From positions 248,001-312,000 of the forward strand of contig NZ_BEWB01000007.1 of assembly GCF_003112555.1 (NCBI RefSeq): a stretch of DNA of 64,000 nt, in the 5' to 3' direction. A model generated the notes under the pieces. The model was given only the letters and a program-made list of their open reading frames with translations, was not told where the DNA came from and searched no databases. Shown here in pieces: positions 1-6,275 of this stretch. Within the stretch, counting starts at the first letter, position 1; each line of letters starts with the position of its first letter. Origin of the DNA: Streptomyces coelicoflavus (lineage in GTDB: Bacteria > Actinomycetota > Actinomycetes > Streptomycetales > Streptomycetaceae). Both the position numbers and the translations under genes were made by a program.

Positions 1-273
1 AACGTCGGCGGCCCGCACCTGCTGCACCGGAACGACAGCACGTACGTCGTCTACAACAAGGACAAGGAGAGCGGCGGCGACCTGATGATCACCGAGGTCG
101 GCAACGACTTCTCGCTCCGCAGGCACCTCGGCGTCTTCTACGACTCCCGCGGCTCCGCACCGGAGAACGGCCGCGCGGCGTCGCCGAGTTTCGGCACCGA
201 CCACGGGGTCCCGTACATGATCTACGAGGCGGGGGAGCGGCTGGCCGGCTCGATCGCGATGGCCCGGGGCTGA
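1..273 (+). CDS. C-terminal end of a beta-propeller (glycosyl hydrolase-like) protein, partial
   Basis: The first codon of the window is already in frame, so the 5' part of this gene lies outside and only the last 90 residues are seen. The fragment alternates short beta strands with turns, including a GPHLL-type opening, a YVVYNKD strand and a final PYMIYEAG strand. This pattern resembles the last blades of GH43/GH32-like or BNR-type propellers. No catalytic residue can be assigned from the fragment, so the substrate is unknown. The gene ends 20 bases before a strong bidirectional terminator and faces the drug exporter. A sialidase-like or hypothetical secreted propeller would look the same at this end. 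Confidence 0.6.
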   Translation, partial: NVGGPHLLHRNDSTYVVYNKDKESGGDLMITEVGNDFSLRRHLGVFYDSRGSAPENGRAASPSFGTDHGVPYMIYEAGERLAGSIAMARG

Positions 274-293
274 CGGGCGCCCGACACGACAGC

Positions 294-326
294 GGGGCCG
301 CCCGTCCGGACAGGACGGGCGGCCCC
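294..326. terminator. Bidirectional hairpin terminator
   Basis: A perfect 14-bp stem (294-307 with 313-326) closes a 5-base loop. It lies between two convergent stop codons (273 and 345) and can serve both transcripts. There is no T-tract, as is usual for Streptomyces terminators. Confidence 0.85.
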
Positions 327-344
327 ACCGCGGTCGGGTGCCTG

Positions 345-1961
345 CTACGCGACGGGCGCCGCCGGGTCCTTGTCGGCCGGTGCGGCCGGGCCCTCGCCGG
401 ACTCCTCGGCCAGACGCTCCATGCCGCTGGTGGTCTTCAGCGGCTTCTCCTTGATGAACACCACGGCGACCAGCGCCAGCACCGCGAACGGCGTGGCGAT
501 CAGGAACAGGTCGGCCGTGGCGACCGCGTAGGCGTGCTCCACGATCGTCCGCATCGGGGCGGGCAGCGTGGACATGTCCGGGACGCTGCTCCCGCCGGAG
601 CCCTCTCCACCCGGGACGGTGATGCCCGCGTCGCTCAGTCCCTTGGTCGTCTCGCTGGCGACCCGGTTGGCGAGGATCGCGCCGAGGACGCTGACGCCGA
701 TCGTGCCGCCCATGCTGCGGAAGAACGACAGCACGGAGGTCGCGGCGCCCAGGTCGGCGGCCGGCACGTCGTTCTGGGCGGCCAGCACCAGGTTCTGCAT
801 CAGCATGCCGACGCCGACGCCCAGGATCGCCATGTAGAGGCTGAGCAGGCCGAAGCTGGTCTTCGCGTCGATCGTGGCCAGCAGCGCCAGGCCGACGGCC
901 ATGATCACCGCGCCCGCCACCAGGTACCGCTTCCACTTGCCGGTCCGGCTGATCACCTGTCCGGCGACGGTGGAGGACACCAGCAGGCCGAGGATCATCG
1001 GCAGGCTCATCAGACCGGCGACGGTCGGCGACTTGCCCAGGGAGATCTGGAAGTACTGCGAGAGGAAGACGGTCCCGCCGAACATGGCGACACCGACCAG
1101 GAGGCTGGCGACGGTGGTGAGGGTGACCGTGCGGTTGCGGAAGATGCCGAGCGGGATGACCGGCTCGGCGGTGCGGGCCTCGACGAACACCGCCGCGACC
1201 AGCAGCAGGACGCCGCCGACCGTGAGGGCACCCGTCTGCCAGGACGCCCAGTCGAACTCGTTGCCGGCCAGCGACACCCAGATGAGCAGCGCGCAGACAC
1301 CGGCGACGATCAGGAAGGCGCCGAGCCAGTCGATGCGCGCCTCGCGCTTCACGGTGGGCAGGCGCAGGGTGCGCTGGAGCAGGGCGATGGCGAGCAGCGC
1401 GAACGGCACGCCGATGAAGAAGCACCAGCGCCAGCCCAGCCACGAGGTGTCCACCAGGACGCCGCCGACCAGCGGCCCGGCCACGGTGCCCACCGCGAAG
1501 ACGGCGCCGAAGATACCGGCGTACTTGCCCAGCTGGCGGGGCGGGATGACGGAGGCCATCACGACCTGCGCGAGGGCGGTCAGACCGCCCGCGCCGATGC
1601 CCTGCACGACCCGGCTGAAGATCAGCAGCCCGACCCCGTGCGAGAAGCCGGCCAGCAGCGAGCCGACCACGAACATGCTCAGCGACAGCTGGAGCAGCAG
1701 CTTCTTGTTGAAGAGGTCGGAGAGCTTGCCCCACAGGGGCACCGTCGCGGTCATCGCGAGCAGCTCGGAGGTGACGACCCACGTGTAGGAGGACTGGCTG
1801 GCGCCCAGGTCGGCGATGATCGTGGGCAGCGCGTTCGCCACGACGGTGCCGGCCAGGATCGCGACGAACATGCCGGCCATCAGGCCCGACATCGCCTGGA
1901 GTATCTGCCGGTGGTTCATGGAGGTGGGCGGCGCGTCGGCAGGCGCCTGTGCAGCGGTCAC
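345..1961 (-). CDS. MFS drug exporter, DHA2 (EmrB/QacA) family, 14 TM
   Basis: The 538-residue protein is a proton-driven multidrug efflux permease of the cytoplasmic membrane. After a short hydrophilic N-terminus it carries hydrophobic segments consistent with 14 TM helices. The loop motif LWGKLSDLFNKK (MFS motif A) and the FSRVVQGIGAGG stretch are typical of the DHA2 family. The GTG at 1961 is chosen because AAAGAGA lies just upstream; reading further upstream only extends through the regulator in the wrong frame. It starts 50 bases after the TetR gene, which is probably its co-transcribed repressor. The substrate cannot be predicted. Confidence 0.9.
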   Translation of the reverse strand: MTAAQAPADAPPTSMNHRQILQAMSGLMAGMFVAILAGTVVANALPTIIADLGASQSSYTWVVTSELLAMTATVPLWGKLSDLFNKKLLLQLSLSMFVVGSLLAGFSHGVGLLIFSRVVQGIGAGGLTALAQVVMASVIPPRQLGKYAGIFGAVFAVGTVAGPLVGGVLVDTSWLGWRWCFFIGVPFALLAIALLQRTLRLPTVKREARIDWLGAFLIVAGVCALLIWVSLAGNEFDWASWQTGALTVGGVLLLVAAVFVEARTAEPVIPLGIFRNRTVTLTTVASLLVGVAMFGGTVFLSQYFQISLGKSPTVAGLMSLPMILGLLVSSTVAGQVISRTGKWKRYLVAGAVIMAVGLALLATIDAKTSFGLLSLYMAILGVGVGMLMQNLVLAAQNDVPAADLGAATSVLSFFRSMGGTIGVSVLGAILANRVASETTKGLSDAGITVPGGEGSGGSSVPDMSTLPAPMRTIVEHAYAVATADLFLIATPFAVLALVAVVFIKEKPLKTTSGMERLAEESGEGPAAPADKDPAAPVA

Positions 1962-2011
1962 GGCTTCTCTTTCGGTGGTGGTCCTGTGGGGTCGCGAGCC
2001 CGGCGCGGAGG

Positions 2012-2644
2012 CTACGCGGAGGGTGCCGGGAGTCCGGCGGCGAGGAGGGTGAACACCTCGTGGAAGACGTCGAGGAAGGCGGCTTCCTCCTGGTGGGCGG
2101 ACCAGTGGTCCATGCTGGTGCGCACCGCGGCACCCGCCACCGCGGCCAGCAGCCGAGGGTAGAGCCCCGGCCCGTCCCCGCCCGTGTCGCCGTCCCCGCG
2201 CAGGCGCAGGGCGATGGCGTCGGCCAGGTCCGCCTCGGCCGCCATGTGGGCCCCGACGCCGCGCGCCAGGAGGTGCGGTGAGGCGTGCAGGACCTCGGCG
2301 TGCAGCCGCCACAGCTCGTGCTGCTGTTCCGCCTCGGCCAGCTCCGCCGCCATGGCCTCGCGCAGGGCTGCCAGCGGGGAGAGGTGGGCCGGTGCTTCCA
2401 GTACGGCGTGCCGCATGCGCGCGCCCGCGTCCGCGTCGATGACCACGAAGGCCTCGTCGCGGCTGTCGAAGTAGTTGAAGAAGGTACGCACCGACACCCC
2501 GGCCGCGGCGCTGATGGCCTCGACGGTGACCTTCTCCGCCCCGTGTTCGGCGGCGAGCCGTACCGCGGCCTCGGACAGGGCGGCCCGCGTGGCCCGCTTC
2601 TTCCGCTCCCGCAGACCGCCCCCCGCGGCACCCTTCTCCGACAT
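2012..2644 (-). CDS. TetR-family transcriptional repressor of the adjacent exporter
   Basis: This 210-residue regulator has an N-terminal helix-turn-helix (about residues 15-65; the KVTVEAISAAAGVSVRTFFN stretch is the recognition region) and an alpha-helical ligand-binding C-terminal half. It precedes the DHA2 exporter on the same strand, the usual layout of a drug-responsive repressor and its pump. The ATG at 2644 is favoured; an in-frame ATG at 2653 is also possible. Neither has a good ribosome binding site, so the message may be leaderless. Two nested palindromes overlap the start region and suggest autorepression. Confidence 0.88.
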   Translation of the reverse strand: MSEKGAAGGGLRERKKRATRAALSEAAVRLAAEHGAEKVTVEAISAAAGVSVRTFFNYFDSRDEAFVVIDADAGARMRHAVLEAPAHLSPLAALREAMAAELAEAEQQHELWRLHAEVLHASPHLLARGVGAHMAAEADLADAIALRLRGDGDTGGDGPGLYPRLLAAVAGAAVRTSMDHWSAHQEEAAFLDVFHEVFTLLAAGLPAPSA

Positions 2645-2647
2645 AAG

Positions 2648-2678
2648 TTGCATGGTATGCAAAGATGCATGACATGCA
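2648..2678. promoter_or_regulatory. Paired palindromic operator at the TetR gene start
   Basis: Two related inverted repeats sit side by side: TTGCATGGTATGCAA (2648-2662, 6-bp arms) and TGCATGACATGCA (2666-2678, 6-bp arms). Both share the TGCAT/ATGCA half-site and their centres are 17 bases apart. They overlap the translation start of the TetR gene, as expected for an autoregulatory operator that binds two dimers. Confidence 0.75.
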
Positions 2679-2683
2679 AAATT

Positions 2684-2719
2684 GGCGGGCGCCGACCCCG
2701 GAAGGGATCGGCGCCCGCC
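2684..2719 (-). terminator. Hairpin terminator of the rhodanese gene
   Basis: A perfect 12-bp stem (2684-2695 with 2708-2719) with a 12-base loop lies 14 bases downstream of the rhodanese stop codon. It separates that transcript from the TetR promoter region. Confidence 0.8.
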
Positions 2720-2733
2720 GTCGTCGGTGCGGC

Positions 2734-3318
2734 TCAGGCGGCCAGCCGGGCCAGCGTCTCCTCGAAGGAGGTGACGTCCCCGGTGGGCCGGTTGTGGGGC
2801 AGCCGGGCCAGTGCCGCGGCCATGCCGCAGGTGTTGGTCACTCCGGAGAACACCAGTCCCGCGCCTATCGCGCCGGACAGCCAGTGGGCGGGCCGCCAGA
2901 AGCGTCCGGCCACGAAGCCGGCGGCGACGAGCGTCCCGGCCGCGAGGCGCACCTGCCGGTCCATGGGCCACGGCGTACGCGCCCCGGCCGGACGCTCGAC
3001 GGGGTGACCGGCCGCCGCCCAGGCGCTCGTGCCGCCCTCGAGGGTGGCCGCCGCGACGTCCCGCGCCGCGAGTTGCGCGCAGCCCTTGGCGGACCGGTTC
3101 CCCGAGGCGCACACGAGCAGCAGCGGCCCGCGGGCGGCGGCCGCCGCCAGGGTGCCGGCGGCCTCGTCGAGGCGCTCCAGCGGAACGTTGTGGGCGCCGG
3201 GCAGGTGGCCGCCGGAGTACTCGCCGGGGGAGCGGACGTCGACGACGGTGAACTCGGCCAGGCGGGCCGCCGCCTGCCCGGTGGTCAGTGAGGTGGCGGG
3301 AGCTTCGGGGGTGTTCAC
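2734..3318 (-). CDS. Rhodanese domain fused to a DUF2892 (YgaP-type) membrane domain
   Basis: The 194-residue protein has a single rhodanese domain (about residues 10-110) with the active-site loop VCASGNRS, whose Cys carries the persulfide. A C-terminal DUF2892 segment with two hydrophobic helices anchors it to the membrane, as in YgaP. It probably moves sulfane sulfur at the membrane. It is divergent from the CstR-like regulator, and a 16-bp operator lies between them, so it should be induced by persulfide. The start is the GTG at 3318, with AAAGG upstream. Confidence 0.88.
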   Translation of the reverse strand: MNTPEAPATSLTTGQAAARLAEFTVVDVRSPGEYSGGHLPGAHNVPLERLDEAAGTLAAAAARGPLLLVCASGNRSAKGCAQLAARDVAAATLEGGTSAWAAAGHPVERPAGARTPWPMDRQVRLAAGTLVAAGFVAGRFWRPAHWLSGAIGAGLVFSGVTNTCGMAAALARLPHNRPTGDVTSFEETLARLAA

Positions 3319-3360
3319 GGAGCGAGACCTTTCTCGTTGTTCGTCCCCCCGCGCGGTAGG

Positions 3361-3376
3361 ATACCCGCGGGGGTAT
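3361..3376. promoter_or_regulatory. CstR/CsoR-type operator, site 1
   Basis: ATACCCGCGGGGGTAT has 6-bp arms (ATACCC/GGGTAT) around a 4-base centre. This is the GC-tract palindrome expected for CsoR-family repressors. It lies in the divergent promoter region between the rhodanese gene and the regulator gene. The same 16-bp architecture recurs twice upstream of the persulfide-dioxygenase-like gene. Confidence 0.85.
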
Positions 3377-3417
3377 GTGGGGTTCGGTGAGGTATCGGGT
3401 GGAGGAGAGGGAGAAGC

Positions 3418-3696
3418 GTGGAGCTCGACATGTCGGCCGACGAACTGAAATCGGCGCTGAACCGGCTGCGGCGCGCCCAGGGGCAGCTCGCGGGAGTCAT
3501 CCGGATGATCGAGGAGGGCCGGGACTGCGAGGACGTGGTCACCCAGCTCGCCGCCGTCTCCCGAGCCCTGGACCGGGCCGGGTTCTCGATCATCGCCACG
3601 GGGCTGCAACAGTGCATGACCAGTGACGACCCGGAGGTCCGGGACTCGGCGCAGATGCGGGCCCGGCTGGAGAAGCTCTTCCTCTCCCTGGCCTGA
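3418..3696 (+). CDS. cstR: CsoR-family repressor, CstR-like persulfide sensor
   Basis: This all-helical 92-residue DUF156 protein is a repressor of the CsoR family. Copper-sensing CsoR needs Cys-x24-His-x3-Cys. Here Cys37 and Cys66 keep the spacing, but the His position is Gly62. A Cys pair without the His is the signature of CstR-type sensors, which form di- or polysulfide bridges. Every likely target next to it is a sulfur enzyme, which supports this reading. The GTG at 3418 has a GGAGG/AGGGAG-rich ribosome binding site. It converges on the TauE gene with a 38-base gap. A metal sensor is less likely but not excluded. Confidence 0.82.
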   Translation: MELDMSADELKSALNRLRRAQGQLAGVIRMIEEGRDCEDVVTQLAAVSRALDRAGFSIIATGLQQCMTSDDPEVRDSAQMRARLEKLFLSLA

Positions 3697-3734
3697 CGCC
3701 GGCAGGCGGGCCGGGCGGTGGGCGGGACGGCGGG

Positions 3735-4478
3735 TCACAGTGCCGCCGTCACGCCCATCGCCACGGCCACGGCGAGCAGCACGGCACCGAAGACGCGCCG
3801 CAGCGTCCCCGGGGAGACCTTCGCGGCCAGCCGCCTGCCGTCCCACGCGCCGAGGACCGCGGCCGCCAGGAACGGCAGGAGCAGTGTGAGGTCCAGGTGC
3901 ACGGAGGAGTACGCCCGGGCGGCGAGGGCCACCAGCGCGTTCGCCCCGACCACCAGCAGGCTCGTGCCCACCGCCGCGCTCATCGGCACCGCGAGGACGG
4001 TCACCAGCGCCGGCACCGCGAGGAAGCCGCCGCCGACCCCGAGGAAGCCGGTCACCGCGCCGAGACCGGCCCCGGCCCCGGCCGCGCGCGCACCCGACAC
4101 GGTGCCCTTCTCGCGTGGCGTGCGCCGGCCCAGCATGTGCAGGCCGGCCAGCGCGGCCAGCGCCGCGAACAGCAGGGTCAGCACCGTCTCCGGGACCCGT
4201 GCCGACAGGGCTCCGGCGCCGGCGGCGGGCAGTACACCCGCCGCCGCGAACAACAGCCCGGCCCGCCACCGCACGGCCCCCGCCCTGGCGTGTGCCAGCA
4301 GCGCGGTGACCGACGTGACGATCACGACGACCAGGCTCGCGGTGGTCGCCGCCGCCGGGGTGAAGCCGAGCAGGTAGATGAGCGCGGGCACGGTGAGGAT
4401 GCTGCCGCCCGCCCCCAGCGCGCCCAGGGACACGCCGGCCGCGGCGCCGGCGAACAGCGCGAGGATCAGCGGCGTCAT
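3735..4478 (-). CDS. TauE/SafE-family sulfite/sulfonate exporter
   Basis: This 247-residue integral membrane protein has two repeats of about four TM helices, each starting with a glycine-rich helix (LGALGAGGSILTVPAL and FLGVGGGFLAVPALV), the hallmark of TauE/SafE permeases. The likely role here is export of sulfite or thiosulfate formed by the preceding enzyme. Its ATG overlaps the upstream stop codon by ATGA (4475-4478), so the two are translationally coupled. Both should be controlled from the two operators near 5890-5940. Confidence 0.9.
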   Translation of the reverse strand: MTPLILALFAGAAAGVSLGALGAGGSILTVPALIYLLGFTPAAATTASLVVVIVTSVTALLAHARAGAVRWRAGLLFAAAGVLPAAGAGALSARVPETVLTLLFAALAALAGLHMLGRRTPREKGTVSGARAAGAGAGLGAVTGFLGVGGGFLAVPALVTVLAVPMSAAVGTSLLVVGANALVALAARAYSSVHLDLTLLLPFLAAAVLGAWDGRRLAAKVSPGTLRRVFGAVLLAVAVAMGVTAAL

Positions 4479-5857
4479 GCGGCGGCGTCGTCCGAGGGCG
4501 TCACGAGCGGCAGACCGGCATCGGCCGCCGCGGCGAAACCGTCGTCGACCGCGACCACCTCCCGGCCGGCGGCGTCCAGCACGGAGGCGGCGACCGCCGC
4601 ACGCATCCCGCCCGCGCAGTGCACCCACACCGTGCCCGGCGGCACCTCGTCCAGGCGCCGGTGGATCTCGTGGACGGGCAGGTGCACGCTGCCCCCGACC
4701 CACCCCTGGGCGCGTTCGGCGTCCCGGCGCACGTCCACGACCACCACGTCCCCGTCGTGCCGCCGCGCCGCGGCCAGCTCGGCGAAGGTGGCGCGGCGGA
4801 ACGAGGCCGGCCGGTCCCCGTCCGCGACCCAGTCGGCCGGCGAGCCCACCGCCGCCGCGGCCGGCCGGTCGATGCCCACCCGGGCCAGTTCGCGCTGGGC
4901 GCGGGCCAGGTCGTCGGCGCTGTGCGCGAGCAGCGTCACCGGCCTGCCCCACGGGACCATCCAGGCCAGATACGTCGCGAGCTGACCGTCGACCTCGAAG
5001 TTGAGCGACCCGGCGACGTGCCCGGCGGCGAAGGCCACCCGGGAGCGCAGGTCCACGACCCACTCGCCGGCGGCGAGACGCCGCGCTATGTCGTCCGCGT
5101 CGGCGCGCCGGGGTTCGGTGAGGTCCAGCGGGGCGGGGCCGTCGGTGTTCACCGGCGCCATGTGCGCGTAGTACGCCGGCACGTCGTCCAGCCCGGCCAG
5201 CAGCTCCCGCACGAAGGTCTCCACGTCCTTGACGAGCGCCGGGTTGGCGGCCCTCTCGGCGCCGATGGTGCTGTGCTCGCCGCCGGAGGCCGAGGAGGAG
5301 CAGAAGCTGCCGAAGCCGTGCGTGGGCAGCACGCTCACGCCGTCCTCGAGCTGACCCGCGAGACGGTGTGCGGAGGCGTGCTGCGCGCGGGCCAGCTCCT
5401 CGGTGAGCCGCGGCTCCACGAGGTCGGGCCGCCCCACGGTGCCGATCAGCAGCGAACCGCCCGTGAAGGCGGCCACGGCCCGCCCCGCCTCCTGAAGGAC
5501 GTACGAGGTGTGGTGCGGGGTGTGACCCGGTGTGGCCACCGCCCGCAGCTCCAGCCCGGCGTCGACCGGCTCCACGTCGCCGTCGGCCACCGCCACGCGC
5601 GCGTACGCCACCTCGGCCCCGGCCGGCACCAGGTAGCGCGCGCCGGTGAGGCGGGCCAGCTCCAGGCCGCCGGTGACGTAGTCGTTGTGGACGTGGGTCT
5701 CGGCGACGGCGGTGATCCGTACCCCGCGCCGGGCGGCCGCCGCGACGACGCGGTCGATGTCCCGCGGCGGGTCCACGACCACGGCCGAGCCGGGGCCGCC
5801 CGCCAGGTAGCTGCGGTTGCCCAGGCCCTCGGTCTCCAGGACGTCGACAAAGAACAC
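4475..5857 (-). CDS. Metallo-beta-lactamase fold protein with two rhodanese domains (persulfide dioxygenase/CstB-like)
   Basis: The 460-residue protein starts with an MBL domain (about residues 1-250). Its metal motif THVHNDYVTGG and later PGHTPHH and PTHGFGSFC motifs match the ETHE1/CstB branch, which oxidises persulfides to sulfite or thiosulfate. Two rhodanese repeats follow. The first (about 260-350) has no catalytic Cys; the second (about 360-455) has VHCAGGMRA with the Cys intact. The start is the GTG at 5857, with AAGGAG upstream. It is the first gene of a two-gene operon with tauE and lies just downstream of two CstR-type operators. Confidence 0.88.
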   Translation of the reverse strand: MFFVDVLETEGLGNRSYLAGGPGSAVVVDPPRDIDRVVAAAARRGVRITAVAETHVHNDYVTGGLELARLTGARYLVPAGAEVAYARVAVADGDVEPVDAGLELRAVATPGHTPHHTSYVLQEAGRAVAAFTGGSLLIGTVGRPDLVEPRLTEELARAQHASAHRLAGQLEDGVSVLPTHGFGSFCSSSASGGEHSTIGAERAANPALVKDVETFVRELLAGLDDVPAYYAHMAPVNTDGPAPLDLTEPRRADADDIARRLAAGEWVVDLRSRVAFAAGHVAGSLNFEVDGQLATYLAWMVPWGRPVTLLAHSADDLARAQRELARVGIDRPAAAAVGSPADWVADGDRPASFRRATFAELAAARRHDGDVVVVDVRRDAERAQGWVGGSVHLPVHEIHRRLDEVPPGTVWVHCAGGMRAAVAASVLDAAGREVVAVDDGFAAAADAGLPLVTPSDDAAA

Positions 5858-5882
5858 GGCACGCTCTCCTTCCGTTTCCGAA

Positions 5883-5898
5883 TTACCCCCTGGGGTAT
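5883..5898. promoter_or_regulatory. CstR/CsoR-type operator, site 2
   Basis: TTACCCCCTGGGGTAT has the same 16-bp layout as site 1 (half-sites TTACCC/GGGTAT). It lies 26 bases upstream of the GTG of the MBL-rhodanese gene, where bound repressor would block the promoter. Confidence 0.8.
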
Positions 5899-5922
5899 CT
5901 CCTTCCGGCCACCGTAACAGAT

Positions 5923-5938
5923 ATACCCAGGGGGGTAT
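5923..5938. promoter_or_regulatory. CstR/CsoR-type operator, site 3
   Basis: ATACCCAGGGGGGTAT has half-sites identical to site 1 and is exactly 40 bases from site 2, about four helical turns. Tandem sites suggest cooperative repression of the MBL-rhodanese/tauE operon. Confidence 0.8.
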
Positions 5939-6275
5939 TCTCGGCTGCTCGCGGGGCACGTCACGGGCGCACCGCGCCGCCGGCCCGGGTCCCTGCCGCG
6001 AACTCGGGGCAACTCCCGTGTGCGACAGAGAAGTTGGGGTACCCGGTGTGTCGGCACGGTCGACACCGGGGTCGGCGCCGGTGACGGCCGTGCTGCTCTC
6101 GTCACGCACCGCCGCCCGCCGCACCGCGGCAACGGCGCTCCGTGACCCGTTCGGAACACCACGTGACCCGAACGGCCTTCTCGGGTACCCGCCCGGTCGG
6201 CGCAGGGTTGGGATGTGCACGGGCACCCCGTGCCCGCGCGCCCCGACCGGCTGTCCCGACACGGAAGGACCACCG
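5939..6275. other. Long intergenic region upstream of phosphoketolase
   Basis: No gene was recognised in this 337-base stretch. It holds an inverted repeat GTGTCG/CGACAC (6048-6053 and 6061-6066), a larger one listed separately (6147-6175) and a CGGGTACCCG palindrome (6182-6191). I could not fix a -10/-35 promoter. The size of the region and its repeats suggest regulated transcription of the phosphoketolase operon. Confidence 0.5.
6147..6175. promoter_or_regulatory. Inverted repeat upstream of phosphoketolase
   Basis: CCGTTCGG (6147-6154) pairs perfectly with CCGAACGG (6168-6175) across 13 bases. The same stretch also contains a direct repeat CGTGACCCG (6141-6149 and 6162-6170) with a 21-base period. 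It lies about 100 bases before the start codon. This looks like a dimeric operator, but no cognate regulator is adjacent. Confidence 0.5.

Noticed and set aside
534..2162. Long open frame on the plus strand opposite the exporter gene
   Set aside because: It is antisense to a well-supported DHA2 permease, lacks recognisable domains and has the low-complexity look of a GC-rich shadow frame.
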